Both the position numbers and the translations under genes were made by a program. Below, piece by piece: positions 21,489 through 31,160 of a stretch of DNA of 64,000 nucleotides. Position 1 is the stretch's first letter, and every line of letters begins with the position of its first letter. The notes beneath the pieces are model-generated. The model worked only from the letters and a program-made list of their open reading frames with translations, did no database searches and was not told the origin of the DNA. The stretch covers positions 682,001 to 746,000 of the forward strand of contig NZ_CP108538.1 of NCBI RefSeq assembly GCF_035994185.1, read 5' to 3'. This DNA comes from Streptomyces sp. NBC_01217. Its GTDB lineage: Bacteria; Actinomycetota; Actinomycetes; Streptomycetales; Streptomycetaceae.

Positions 21489-22610
21489 TCAGGACTCCAT
21501 GGCCCGCCGATCTGTGATCAGGGTCATCTCGGACTCCGTGAGGAAGCGCGGGATGCCCTGCTCGGTGGTGGGCACGGCGTACGCGGCGCCGTCGAGGAGG
21601 CGTCCGAGCCTGGCCACCTTGCCGGGGCCGTCGATACCGACCATCTGGGCCGGCTGCGCGTCGATCGGTCCGACCGCTTCGAGGAGGCGGACGACGACGT
21701 CGTCGCGCTGGAAGATGGTGCTGCTGTCGATGATGCTCGCGGGGTCGTCGGCCGCCTCCTCGTCGTGGCCGGCGAGCAGCCGGGCGAGTGCCATGCCGCA
21801 GCCCTCCTTGGCCTGGTAGAAGAGCGCGTGCCGGCGGATGTCCTCGGCCTTGTGCCGGCCCGCGGTCACGTGGTGGACGGTCGGGAGCGCCGCTCGGGTG
21901 AAGAACATCCGGGCGGAGTCCGGGTCGCTGAGGTCCCGGTCCTGCTCCAGATAGGGGTTGATGGCCTCTTCGACGGCCCGGACCTCGGGCTGCCGGGAGA
22001 CATGCCGCAGGGCCGCCAGGAGGTCGCCCTCGACCTCGACGGCCCGCACGACGCGGTTTCCGTGCATGAAGAGCGACGTGCGGCGCAGTCGGGTTACATC
22101 ATCGACACGCGCCTTCGGGGACTCGTAATCGGCCAGGATCTTCGCCACGATGTCCTCTGTGCCCTGCTTGACGGTGAAGGTGAGCGCGTGGCGCACCACC
22201 CCGTCGCCCAGACGGGGCGAGGCCTGCAGTCGGCCCTTGGCCGCCTCGGGCGCCATCTCGAACGCCTTGCCGGTCTCCCGCAGGACGCTGAAGCGCAGCG
22301 AACGGGTGTCGCGTACGCAGTTGTGCAGCGGCTGAACGGTTGCGACGTGCTCCTCGCTGTTCACCCAGGCGAGGAACGGCGGGGCACTCTCCCACTCGCT
22401 GGTGATCAGCCACTGGGAGGGGTTCTCGATGGACTGGCACAGCTGGTCGCTGATGTGACCGGGGACGGATGCCACCTGATTGCGCAGGTGCTCATACGCC
22501 TCCAGGAACTGCTTCTGGGCTCCGTCGTACAGGTCCAGCAGCAGCACGACACGCAGCCTGGAACCGTCGAAGGCGGACTGGGAGATCCGTTCCGAGAGGG
22601 TGATGGTCAT
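21489..22610 (-). CDS. whiE-ORFI: SchA/CurD-domain protein of the spore-pigment operon (WhiE-I)
   Basis: A 373-residue protein from ATG 22610 with GAAGGAGAT upstream. It belongs to the SchA/CurD family, found in spore-pigment clusters. The halves look related: each contains a ferredoxin-like or dimeric alpha/beta-barrel-type segment ([20 protein letters not shown] near the N-terminus; [21 protein letters not shown] in the second half). An oxygenase-like role has been suggested for related folds, but the reaction is not established. It is the first gene of the minus-strand operon; its promoter must lie in the 267-base region shared with the FAD hydroxylase. Confidence 0.9.
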   Translation of the reverse strand: MTITLSERISQSAFDGSRLRVVLLLDLYDGAQKQFLEAYEHLRNQVASVPGHISDQLCQSIENPSQWLITSEWESAPPFLAWVNSEEHVATVQPLHNCVRDTRSLRFSVLRETGKAFEMAPEAAKGRLQASPRLGDGVVRHALTFTVKQGTEDIVAKILADYESPKARVDDVTRLRRTSLFMHGNRVVRAVEVEGDLLAALRHVSRQPEVRAVEEAINPYLEQDRDLSDPDSARMFFTRAALPTVHHVTAGRHKAEDIRRHALFYQAKEGCGMALARLLAGHDEEAADDPASIIDSSTIFQRDDVVVRLLEAVGPIDAQPAQMVGIDGPGKVARLGRLLDGAAYAVPTTEQGIPRFLTESEMTLITDRRAMES

Positions 22611-22712
22611 CTTTCGATCTCCTTCGAGACGGTGTCGTGGCCGGGCCGGATGGCATGCCGTCAACCGTCGGTTGGCGAGTGGATTCGGAGAGGGGACTCT
22701 CCCGGCGGATGT

Positions 22713-22758
22713 GATCGGTCCGCCCCCGTAACCGCGGGCATCGTCTCCGTGACCGATC
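22713..22758. promoter_or_regulatory. Inverted repeat GATCGGTC / GACCGATC in the divergent whiE control region
   Basis: Exact 8-bp arms at 22713-22720 and 22751-22758 are separated by 30 bases, roughly midway between the ORFI start (22610) and the hydroxylase start (22878). Spore-pigment promoters are under late sporulation control in S. coelicolor; I could not identify the two promoters themselves. The repeat could be a looped operator or two half-sites. Confidence 0.35.
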
Positions 22759-22877
22759 GTGAAACGCTGGTCCGGGTGGCGCGAGATTTATGAACCGTTC
22801 AGGTGAGCGGCCGTCCGAACCGCTCCGGCGAGGGCATTGAACAATGCAACCGAACGGCGTCCGAGCTGGAGCAACTG

Positions 22878-24506
22878 ATGAACGAGAACGTCGACATTCG
22901 CGTACCGGTCCTCATCGTGGGCGGCTCCCTGGTGGGCCTGTCCGCCTCACTTTTCCTCGGCCGGCTCGGCATCGAGCATCTGCTGGTCGAAAAGCACCGA
23001 TCCACCTCGACACATCCTCGCGGACGTGGCAACAACGTGCGCACGATGGAGGTGTTCCGCACGGCGGGTGCCGAGCAGGGCATCCGGGAGGCGGCTTCGG
23101 TCCTCGCCGACAACCACGGCATCCTCCAGGCCGGTTCGCTCACCGGGGACGACCAGGAGTGGCTGTTCAAGGAGATCGACCCGGGTGGCGGTCTCGCCCG
23201 CTTCAGCCCGACCGGCTGGTGCCTGTGCAGCCAGAACGACCTGGAGCCCGTTCTGGTGAAACTTGCCCGCAAGCAGGGCGGTGACCTGCGGTTCTCCACC
23301 GAGATGCAGAGCTTCGACCAGGACCCGTCAGGGGTGGACGCGGCACTCAAGAACCGGGAGACCGGCGAGCACATCAGTGTGCGTGCGGACTACCTCATCG
23401 CGGCGGACGGGCCGCGCAGCCCCATCCGTGAGCAGCTGCGCATCGACCGTACGGGGCCCGGCGATCTCTTCCACAACGTGAGCATCACCTTCCGCTCCCG
23501 GCAGCTCGCCGATGTGCTGGGCGACCGGCGCTTCATCGTCTGCTATCTGACCAACCCGGCTGCGGACGGCGCCCTGTTGCCGGTGGACAACGAGAAGGAG
23601 TGGGTGTTCCACGCGCCGTGGCAGCCCCAACTGGGCGAGACGCTGGAGGACTTCACCGACGAGCGGTGTGCCGAGCACATCCGCACGGCGGTCGGCGCGC
23701 CGGGCATCGACATCGAGATCACCGGAAGGGCCCCGTGGCATGCCGCGGAGCGGGTCGCCGAGCGGTACTCGTCCGGCAGGGTGTTCCTCGCCGGGGACTC
23801 GGCCCATGAGATGTCCCCCACCGGGGCGTTCGGTTCCAACACCGGTATTCAGGACGCGCACAACCTGGCCTGGAAGCTCGCCGCCGTGCTGAAGGGGGAG
23901 GCGGGCCCGGGTCTGCTGGACACCTACGAGGCGGAGCGGCTGCCGGTGGCGCAGGCGACGAGCGCGCGGGCCTCGGCGCGCTCCAGCGAGCACAGTCACC
24001 CCGGTTACGCGGCGGCGCCGGGCGTGGGCGGCGGGAGGCAGGGCGGCATGCTCACCGTGGCCCTGGGCTATCGCTATGTCCGCGGCGCGGTCCTGGGTGC
24101 CGATCCGCAGCAGCCGGTGGTGCCGCAGGGAATGCAGCTGAACGGTCAACCCGGCAGCCGGGCACCGCATCTGTGGGTCCGTCAGACCGGTGATCGCAAG
24201 TCCACCCTGGATCTGTACGAGCACACCCTCGTGCTGCTCACCGACGGCCGGGACACGGTGTGGCGGCAGGCGGCGGCGCGGGTCGCCGACCGGCTCTCGG
24301 TACGGCTCCAGGCGTACGGCATCGGTCCGGGCGCCGATCTGGAGCCGGAGAACGGGGCCGACTGGGCCGAACTCCACGGCACGACGTCCGAAGGCGCCGT
24401 GCTGGTGCGCCCCGACGGCTTCGTGGCCTGGCGCTCGACGGGTCCCGTGGCCGACGCCGAGGCCACCCTCCAGGAGGTCCTGACCTCCGTGCTGCACCGG
24501 GCCTGA
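22878..24506 (+). CDS. whiE-ORFVIII: FAD-dependent aromatic polyketide hydroxylase (WhiE-VIII/SchC family)
   Basis: A 542-residue class A flavoprotein monooxygenase. I prefer ATG 22878, which has CTGGAG upstream, over the in-frame codon at 22803. Marks are the ADP-binding GGSLVGLSAS (about residues 15-24), the DG motif YLIAADGPRSPIR and the GD motif VFLAGDSAHEMSPTGAFGSNTGIQDAHNLAWKLA. The C-terminal thioredoxin-like extension matches polyketide hydroxylases. It uses NAD(P)H and oxygen to hydroxylate an aromatic intermediate of the spore pigment. As in S. coelicolor, it is divergent from the seven-gene operon. Confidence 0.93.
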   Translation: MNENVDIRVPVLIVGGSLVGLSASLFLGRLGIEHLLVEKHRSTSTHPRGRGNNVRTMEVFRTAGAEQGIREAASVLADNHGILQAGSLTGDDQEWLFKEIDPGGGLARFSPTGWCLCSQNDLEPVLVKLARKQGGDLRFSTEMQSFDQDPSGVDAALKNRETGEHISVRADYLIAADGPRSPIREQLRIDRTGPGDLFHNVSITFRSRQLADVLGDRRFIVCYLTNPAADGALLPVDNEKEWVFHAPWQPQLGETLEDFTDERCAEHIRTAVGAPGIDIEITGRAPWHAAERVAERYSSGRVFLAGDSAHEMSPTGAFGSNTGIQDAHNLAWKLAAVLKGEAGPGLLDTYEAERLPVAQATSARASARSSEHSHPGYAAAPGVGGGRQGGMLTVALGYRYVRGAVLGADPQQPVVPQGMQLNGQPGSRAPHLWVRQTGDRKSTLDLYEHTLVLLTDGRDTVWRQAAARVADRLSVRLQAYGIGPGADLEPENGADWAELHGTTSEGAVLVRPDGFVAWRSTGPVADAEATLQEVLTSVLHRA

Positions 24507-24539
24507 CGCCAAAGCACCGTGCGGCCGGCCGAACACCTG

Positions 24540-24575
24540 CCGGTGCCGCGCTCACCGCGGTGAGCGCGGCACCGG
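24540..24575. terminator. Perfect 36-bp palindrome between convergent genes
   Basis: Arms 24540-24557 and 24558-24575 are exact reverse complements. It separates the hydroxylase stop (24506) from the peptidase stop (24626), and would serve both strands. Confidence 0.7.
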
Positions 24576-24625
24576 GGTACCCGGCGTGGGGCGGACCCGT
24601 CACCCGACCGGGCCCGCCGCACCTG

Positions 24626-27600
24626 CTAGGTCTTCTTCAGGGTGAAGTCGGTGGTCACCGTTCCCTTCTTGACGACCTTGACGGTGGTCACCGTGGGTGC
24701 GTAACCGTCCTTGGCGACGATCACGGTGAGCGGGTTGTTGCGGGCGTCCAGCCAGAGGGCGTAATGACCGTCCTTGTCGGTGATCAGTGTGTATGAGTTC
24801 GCCCACGAGTCGATCTGGACGGTTGCCCCCTTCAGGGGTGCCGTGCCTCCGTCGGTGGCCTTGCCGAACACCGTCCCGGTGATCTTGCCCCAGGTGTTCG
24901 GCGGGGCAACGGTCATGGTGACGGGGATTGGCGCCACCTGGTACGGGGTGTTGGTGGAGATGCCCACCTGGGCGGTGAAGGCACCCGGCTGGGTGACCTC
25001 GTCCACCGAGGCGTTCACCGACACCACGACCGAGACGGTGCCGCCCGGGGCGATCGTGAACTGCGAGGAGCCCAGCGACAGCCAGGTGACGTCCGAATCA
25101 CCGGTCTGGTCGTAGCCGGGGAGCAGTTCGACCGTGCTCACCGGGCTGGCGATGCCGGTCGCGCCGCCGACCTTGTAGAAGCCCGGGGCGCCGCCGCCGC
25201 GGAACGTCGCGACATCGGCGTTGGGCAGGGCCGACCAGGTCCCGGCGGCCGGGTCGTAGGCGTAGCCCGCGTTGGTGAGTGCGTTGCCGCTGATGCCGGA
25301 GGAGATCAGCAGCAGGCCGTTGGCCGCGGTGGAGGCGGAGCCCCACAGGGTCTTGGGCATGTCCGGCAGGGCGGACCAGGAGTCTGCCGCCGGGTCGTAG
25401 ACGTACGCGGACTTCAGCTCGGTGTCGTCGGTGACACCACCGGAGCAGTACAGCAGTCCGCTGATGGCGCCGCAGGACTCCCAGGCGACATCCTCGGGGT
25501 AGCTTGCCGCGGTGGCCCAGGAGTCGTCCGACGGGTCGTAGACCGTCACGGAGTCGGAGCCGCAGGCGTTGGCGGTGCAGCCGCCCACGGCGTACAGCTT
25601 GCCGTCCAGGACCGCGGAGCCCGATCCTGCCAGCGCGGCCGGCGAGGAAGCACCGGTCGTCCACGCGTTGGTGGCGGGGTCGTAGATCTCCAGCTTGGCG
25701 TCCGGGCTGCCGCCGGCGCCCCAGCCGCCGACGGCGTAGAGCTTGCCGTCGATGAAGCCGTGGGCCGGTGCCTCCCGGGTGTCCGCCGCGTCGGCCAGCC
25801 GGGTCCAGCCGTTCTCCGCGTCGTAGGAGTGGAGCGACTTGATGTCGCCCGAGCCGTCGAAGCCGAACGCCGTGTAGATCTTGCCGTTGTCGGCGGCGAC
25901 AGCGTTGTCCTCGATGGTGTCGGGCAGATCGGCCACGGTTTCCCAGGCGTCGCCGCCCTCGGCCGGGGCGGCCGTGGTGCCGGCGGACTTGCCGGCCTGA
26001 CTCTTCGCCGACAGCGGGGAGTAGTTGCCCTTCTTGCTGATCAGTGGCGCACCCGAGGCGGACGGGGTGAAGCCGCCGGTCTTCTCGGCCAGCTTGACGG
26101 TGGCGTCGGCGCCACCGGTGTTCTTGATCGTGACGGTCTTGGTCGCCGAACCGCCCCAGGCCACCGGGGAGTTGACCGAGGTCGGAGTGACCTTGAGCCG
26201 CCCGGCCTTGAGGGAGAAGTTCTTCTCGACGGTGGAGTCTGCGGCGAAGGTCACGGCCTTGGAGGCCGTGGTGTACTTGGACTTGGCGGCGGTCAGCGTC
26301 TGCTTGCCGACCGGTGCGAAGGCCCAGTAGAAGCCGTCGCCGAGGCCCGCGTCGTCCGGGGTGGCGGCCGTGGTGGTGCTCACGGCGCTGCTGCCGGTGC
26401 CGGTCAGGGTGGCCCCGCTGATGCCGTCGCCGGTGTTGGCGTCGTCGACCTGGCCGACGACCAGACCGCCGGGGACGGTCGCCACGTGACGGGCGCCGAT
26501 GAACACATCGTCGACCTCCCACCACCAGCCGTACGAGCCGGTGAAGTGGAACCGCACCCTCACGTCGGGGTCGCCCGCGTAGTCGGTCAGCGGAATCGTG
26601 ATCTTGGAACCGGTCACGGAGGTGGCGAGCGAGGAGACCGCGGTCCAGGTGGTGCCGCCGTCGGTGCTCACCTCGACCTCGGCGGTCTGGTTGGAGAAGG
26701 ACCTGTAGGTGGTCCGGTAACTGAGTTCGGGCAGATCCTTGGCGGAGAAGTCGTACGAGGGGCTGGTCAGCGTGGAGTTCTGGGTCTGGCCGCTGCCGGC
26801 CTTGTCGCTGTCGACGACGGCGAAGGCGCCCGTGCCGCCGGTGGTGTTCGTCCGGTTGCCCGGGTCGTCGAACTGCCAGCCGCCGGTGGTTCCGTCGGCG
26901 TTGTCGACAGTCCAGCCCTCGGGGGCCGAGGCGGTGGAGTCGAAGGGCTCGGTGGTGCCGTCGTCCACCGCTGTGTACCCGGCGGCGGTTCCCGCCCAGG
27001 CGTCCACCGGCAGGCTCACATTGGCGGAGACCGCCGAGTCGCCCACGGTGACGTCCTTGGCGGCGCCCAGGTATCCGGGATAGTTGCTGGTGACCTTCAG
27101 GGTGTAGGTCTTGCCGGCCGGCAGGTCCACCGCGTAGGTGCCGGTGAGCGGGTCGGTCTCTATGGGGGCGCCCGGCACCCCGGCCACGGTGATCTTGGCG
27201 TAGAGCGGCCAGCCGTGCCCGGAACCGTCGGTGATCTTGCCGGAGACCGTCTCGGTCGGGACCGGGGCGAGCGCGAAGCTCTTGGTCAGGGTGGAGCCGT
27301 CGGTGATCTCGACACCGCTCAGCGTGGAGGTGGTGTACCCGTAGGCACTGACCGACACCTCGTAGGTGCCGGCCGCCAGGGTGAGCGTGTAGCTCCCGTC
27401 CGCCGCGGATTTGGCCTTGGAGTCGCCCACGGAGATCTCCGCGCCGGAGACCGGCTCACCGGTGCCGCTGTCGGTGACGGTGCCGGAGAGCACACCGTGC
27501 GGGCCGTTCCGGAAGGCAGCGGCGCCGTTCGGGGTGCCGAGGCCGGTCGGGCCGTCCCAGCCCTCGCCCGCCGTGCACAGCGTGGACGGGCTGCAGGAGC

Positions 27601-28864
27601 CGTTCTCGCCGTCGACGACGTCGTTCAGGCCGCTGCCGCCGGCCGCGTAGGGGTACGCGGCGGGGTAGGTACCGGCGGTCGGCGTACCGGCCACGGCGTA
27701 GACACCGGCGATGATCGGTGAAGAGGCGCTGGTGCCGCCGTAGACGGCCCAGCCGCTGCCCCCGTAGGTCTGGTAGACCGAGACACCGGTCAGCGGGTCG
27801 GCGACCGCGGAGACATCGGCGACCCCGCGCATGTCGCAGCCGGTGTCGGTGCTCTCCTGCCAGGCCGGCTTGGGCTCGTAGACCGAGCAGCCGGAGCCCG
27901 GACCGCCGTAGCTGTTGTGCCAGACCGACTCGGACCAGCCGCGGGAGGCGGAGGAGTCCTGAACCAGCGCGGTACCGCCCACGGAGGTCACGTACTGCGA
28001 GGCCGCCGGGTAGGCGACGCCGTAGGCGTCATCGCCCGAGGAGGCGACCACGGCGACACCCGGGTGATTGTAGTGGGCGTCGAACTCGGTGGTCTCCGAG
28101 GGGTCCTCGCCACTGCCCGGGGTGCTGTTGTAGCCGGTGCCGTACGAGTTGGAGACGTACTTGGCGCCCTGGGCGACCGCCTGGTCGACCGAGGCACCGA
28201 TGTCCTCGAAGCTGGCGGAGTCGGCCTCCACCAGGACGATGCTGGCGTACGGGGCGGCCGCCGAGACCATGTCCAGGTCGAGCGAGATCTCACCGGCCCA
28301 GCCGCTGTCGGGCTCCGGGTAGTCGGTGCCACCCCTCTGGTCGACCTTCTTGAAGCAGCCGTTGGCCGTGGTGCAGGCAGGCAGGCCGTACTGCGCCCGG
28401 TAGACGGCCAGGTCCTCTTCGGCTGTCGGATCGTCGTAGGCGTCGACGATGGCGATCGTCTGGCCCGCGCCGCCGTCGGTCGGCAGGTTGTAGGCGTTCT
28501 GGAGCGCGGTGGCACCCCAGCCGCTCGGGGTGTCGCTGGGCAGGACGCCCTTGGCGGAGGTCACATCGGTGCGGCGCAGCGCGAAGCAGCTCACCTCACC
28601 GGGGCCGGGCTCGGCACAGGAGGCTTCGACGGACGGTTTGGCGGTGGTGTCGGAGGTGGCGGAAGTCGTGGAGGTGGCGGAGGTGGCGGAGGTGGCGGAG
28701 GTGGCGGAGGTGGCGGAAGTGGCAGCGTTCGCCGCCGGGGCGGTAAGCCCCAATACGGCGATGGCCGAGGCGCTGGCCAGGGCGGTCAGCCCATTCCACC
28801 CCGGTCTTCTCCGTCTGGCAGCCGGTCCGGATTTGCCGGTGACAGTCAATTGCGTGTCTCCCAT
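24626..28864 (-). CDS. Very large secreted S53 (sedolisin-like) peptidase with kelch and carboxypeptidase-regulatory-like domains
   Basis: A 1412-residue exported protein from ATG 28864. After a basic, hydrophobic signal region (residues 1-47) comes a low-complexity run of Ala-Thr-Ser triplets (48-71). The S53 domain covers about 105-450, with catalytic Glu192 and Asp196 (AGEISLDLD), oxyanion Asp278 (SSGDDAYG) and nucleophile Ser379 (YGGTSASSP). The long prodomain of classical sedolisins is missing. Then follow carboxypeptidase-regulatory-like beta-sandwiches (GVLSGTVTDSGTGEPVSGAEI), a MAM-like sandwich, about five kelch repeats (DGKLYAVGGW, DGKLYAVGGC) and a final regulatory-like domain (LKGATVQIDSW). 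It probably acts in the wall or medium on proteins; the added domains suggest adhesion or substrate binding. Confidence 0.85.
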   Translation of the reverse strand: MGDTQLTVTGKSGPAARRRRPGWNGLTALASASAIAVLGLTAPAANAATSATSATSATSATSATSTTSATSDTTAKPSVEASCAEPGPGEVSCFALRRTDVTSAKGVLPSDTPSGWGATALQNAYNLPTDGGAGQTIAIVDAYDDPTAEEDLAVYRAQYGLPACTTANGCFKKVDQRGGTDYPEPDSGWAGEISLDLDMVSAAAPYASIVLVEADSASFEDIGASVDQAVAQGAKYVSNSYGTGYNSTPGSGEDPSETTEFDAHYNHPGVAVVASSGDDAYGVAYPAASQYVTSVGGTALVQDSSASRGWSESVWHNSYGGPGSGCSVYEPKPAWQESTDTGCDMRGVADVSAVADPLTGVSVYQTYGGSGWAVYGGTSASSPIIAGVYAVAGTPTAGTYPAAYPYAAGGSGLNDVVDGENGSCSPSTLCTAGEGWDGPTGLGTPNGAAAFRNGPHGVLSGTVTDSGTGEPVSGAEISVGDSKAKSAADGSYTLTLAAGTYEVSVSAYGYTTSTLSGVEITDGSTLTKSFALAPVPTETVSGKITDGSGHGWPLYAKITVAGVPGAPIETDPLTGTYAVDLPAGKTYTLKVTSNYPGYLGAAKDVTVGDSAVSANVSLPVDAWAGTAAGYTAVDDGTTEPFDSTASAPEGWTVDNADGTTGGWQFDDPGNRTNTTGGTGAFAVVDSDKAGSGQTQNSTLTSPSYDFSAKDLPELSYRTTYRSFSNQTAEVEVSTDGGTTWTAVSSLATSVTGSKITIPLTDYAGDPDVRVRFHFTGSYGWWWEVDDVFIGARHVATVPGGLVVGQVDDANTGDGISGATLTGTGSSAVSTTTAATPDDAGLGDGFYWAFAPVGKQTLTAAKSKYTTASKAVTFAADSTVEKNFSLKAGRLKVTPTSVNSPVAWGGSATKTVTIKNTGGADATVKLAEKTGGFTPSASGAPLISKKGNYSPLSAKSQAGKSAGTTAAPAEGGDAWETVADLPDTIEDNAVAADNGKIYTAFGFDGSGDIKSLHSYDAENGWTRLADAADTREAPAHGFIDGKLYAVGGWGAGGSPDAKLEIYDPATNAWTTGASSPAALAGSGSAVLDGKLYAVGGCTANACGSDSVTVYDPSDDSWATAASYPEDVAWESCGAISGLLYCSGGVTDDTELKSAYVYDPAADSWSALPDMPKTLWGSASTAANGLLLISSGISGNALTNAGYAYDPAAGTWSALPNADVATFRGGGAPGFYKVGGATGIASPVSTVELLPGYDQTGDSDVTWLSLGSSQFTIAPGGTVSVVVSVNASVDEVTQPGAFTAQVGISTNTPYQVAPIPVTMTVAPPNTWGKITGTVFGKATDGGTAPLKGATVQIDSWANSYTLITDKDGHYALWLDARNNPLTVIVAKDGYAPTVTTVKVVKKGTVTTDFTLKKT
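28652..28723 (-). repeat. 9-bp tandem repeat encoding (Ala-Thr-Ser)n
   Basis: Eight consecutive triplets, six or more of them exact ATS, lie just after the signal peptide (residues 48-71). At DNA level this is a GGAGGTGGC-type 9-bp repeat on the plus strand. It probably forms a flexible, possibly glycosylated, stalk. Such repeats vary in copy number by slippage. Confidence 0.8.
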
Positions 28865-29499
28865 GTGATGCACGGGTCGACCACACGCTTTTCCGGTCGA
28901 CGGCGAATAGTTTTCGCCGTTAATCAATTGGTCGGTATATGCGAGTCAAACGCAACGATTTCACTGTTAATGATTTGTTTCGCCGCCGCACCAAAGGGGC
29001 CATCTCCGAGCAAGACGAGAAAAAACGACGCCAGGGCGGCGCCAGGAGAATGGGCATTCCACAATAAATTTCCGGACACCGGACGAAACAAGCCGATACC
29101 GGCCGCCACCGTCCGCCCAGGAAGGCAGAACACGAATCGGCCAGTCGATGGCGGTCGGCCGCCTCCCGGATTCTCGGGTGGCGACCACGACCAGCATTCT
29201 TCCGGAATCGGGCACGGCCCGGCGGTCACTTTCGGACATTCATCGGTGTATGCCAGATAGATGCAGCCATTTTCTGCTCGGGCAGGGCTCGAATAATTCG
29301 ATTCCTTCTCCGGAGGGCCCGCTCGTCAATGCCGCCTGGCGGGCCAGAATCAATCAGCACCCGGAGGGTCGACCAGGTTTATCCGCAGAGATTTGGTGGG
29401 AATGCCACAGGGCTCGGTGAATAAACACCGCACAGTGGATGGACCGGTCCCACGGACAGGGGCCACGCCGCATGGAGTGACTGCGCGCCCGGCAGAGGC
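28865..29499. other. 635-base intergenic region upstream of the S53 peptidase
   Basis: It is locally much richer in A/T than the rest of the window (28900-29060), and the short open frames in it lack Streptomyces codon bias. It contains a candidate promoter for the peptidase (28921-28949). I see no gene, RNA or mobile-element end in the remainder. Confidence 0.55.
28921..28949 (-). promoter_or_regulatory. Candidate promoter of the S53 peptidase gene
   Basis: On the minus strand TTGACT (28949-28944) is followed after 17 bases by TGATTA (28926-28921), close to the vegetative consensus. Transcription would begin near 28914, giving a leader of about 50 bases before ATG 28864. Confidence 0.4.
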
Positions 29500-31023
29500 T
29501 CAGGACAGTCCGAACGACCGCAGCTCCGCGAGGAATTCGTCCGGTCGCTCGGTGTGGACGAGGTGTCCGGCATCGATGGTGACGAAGCGGCCACGCGGTA
29601 TCCGCCCCGCCATCCAGACCAGCCCGTCCTGGGCGATCTGGCTTGCGGGGCCGCCGCCGATGACGAGGGTAGGGGCGGTGATCTCCCCGAGCCGTTCGCG
29701 CCAGGCCGGGTCCGGTTCGTTCAGCTGGGCGTTGATCGACGGCACCACGGGCCAGTCGAAGCCCAACTCCTCGTCGGGCCGTTCGACGGGACCGCGCGGC
29801 GGGTGGAGCGGGAACGGCGGCGGTACCTCCTCCAGGACGAGCCGGCCGATCAGTCCGGGTTCCTGCGCGGCGAGCAGACAGGCCGCGGCGGCGCCCATGG
29901 AGTGTCCGACCACGGTGGCGCCCGCCAGGTTGCGGACCTCCAGGAAGGCGTGCAGATCGTCCCGGAACAGCTCGAAGGAGTAGCGGCCGGGCCAGTCGCT
30001 GAGGCCGTGGCCACGGAAGTCGAAGGCGTATACGCGGTGTTCGGCGGCGAGGCGTTCGGCGATCCCGGTCCAGGTCCTGCTGTCGTCGCCACGGCCGTGG
30101 ACCAGCACGACGGGCGACGCCGACATGTCCCCCCACACCCGGTGGGCGAGCCGTATGCCGCCCGCGTGCACGCTCAGCACGTCCGGATCGAGGAAGGCGT
30201 TGACCGTACGGACGAAGGCGCCCGGGTCGTCCAGCCAGGGGTAGTGCGCGGCGCCGCGCTGCACGACGAACTCGGCGTTCGAGAAGAGCGCGACCAGTTC
30301 GGCGGCGCGGTCCGGCGTCGGTCCCGCGTCGTACTGGCCCGCGAGGACGAGGACCGGTGCGGTCACGTCCGCGAGTGCGGCGGCGGTGGCGGCCGGGTCG
30401 AAGACACCGTCCTCGTAATAGGCCTGCGCCGCTTCGGAGTTGGTCTGTCCGGGGGCGGTGGCGGCATGGGCCCGGGAGAGAGCGTCCCATCGTCCGTAGG
30501 TGAACGGCTCGACGGCGGACCAGACCTCACTCGCGGCTCGCCCCGACCGGATGTCCTCCAGGGCGGCCCGCCCGGCTGCGTACCACGGTTCGTCCCGGCG
30601 CAGCTCACAGGCCTCGCGCCAGTCCTGGCCGGTGACCTCGATACCGACGGATCGGGCGCCGGGTGTGACGAGCGTGAGCGTACGCAGCCGCTGCGGGTGC
30701 CGTGCGGCATAGAGTGCGGCCAGGTCGGCCGATCCGGAGTGTGCGAGCAGGTCGATGCCTTCGAGGCCGAGGTGTACGCGCAGTGCTTCGACGTCGTCGA
30801 CCAGCCGGTCGCAGCGGTACGTCGACGGGTCGTCCGGCACCGCGGACTCCCCCGTGCCGCGCAGATCGAGCACCACGAGCTGCCGGTGGGCCGAGAGTCC
30901 GCCGAGATCGCCCAGGTAGGCTCCGGCCCGCATCGGTCCGCCGGGCAGACAGATCAGCGGTGCGCCCTTCCCCAGAAGGCGGTAAGCGAGTTCGGTCCCG
31001 TCGTATGCGTGGAAAATCGGCAT
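29500..31023 (-). CDS. Tandem alpha/beta-hydrolase protein (two hydrolase domains in one chain)
   Basis: 507 residues from ATG 31023 (an in-frame ATG at 31032 is equally possible). Two complete alpha/beta-hydrolase units are joined. Domain 1 (about 1-280) has the nucleophile Ser96 in LLAHSGSADL, acid Asp232 (GQYDAG) and His260 (RGAAHYPW). Domain 2 (about 285-507) has the oxyanion segment LVHGRGDDS, Ser375 in VVGHSMGAAA and a terminal DAGHLVH; its acid residue is less clear, since the usual position reads VIGGGPAS. No signal peptide. Proteins of this superfamily normally carry one such domain. The substrate is unknown. It is divergent from paaK. Confidence 0.82.
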   Translation of the reverse strand: MPIFHAYDGTELAYRLLGKGAPLICLPGGPMRAGAYLGDLGGLSAHRQLVVLDLRGTGESAVPDDPSTYRCDRLVDDVEALRVHLGLEGIDLLAHSGSADLAALYAARHPQRLRTLTLVTPGARSVGIEVTGQDWREACELRRDEPWYAAGRAALEDIRSGRAASEVWSAVEPFTYGRWDALSRAHAATAPGQTNSEAAQAYYEDGVFDPAATAAALADVTAPVLVLAGQYDAGPTPDRAAELVALFSNAEFVVQRGAAHYPWLDDPGAFVRTVNAFLDPDVLSVHAGGIRLAHRVWGDMSASPVVLVHGRGDDSRTWTGIAERLAAEHRVYAFDFRGHGLSDWPGRYSFELFRDDLHAFLEVRNLAGATVVGHSMGAAAACLLAAQEPGLIGRLVLEEVPPPFPLHPPRGPVERPDEELGFDWPVVPSINAQLNEPDPAWRERLGEITAPTLVIGGGPASQIAQDGLVWMAGRIPRGRFVTIDAGHLVHTERPDEFLAELRSFGLS

Positions 31024-31160
31024 GTACGCCATCCAAACAGGGCCTGCCGGACAGTGCAGCCGTGTTCAGTGTGCGCGTATCCGTGCGGGGTGGGGCGGAT
31101 GAGCTGTGTCGTCCCTCTTGCCATGGGGCGGAACATCCTGAATTACTGCTACCGAAGAAA

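Noticed and set aside
28924..29420. Small open frames in the spacer upstream of the S53 peptidase
   Set aside because: No ribosome sites, poor codon bias, overlapping on both strands and locally AT-rich sequence; more likely control region than genes.
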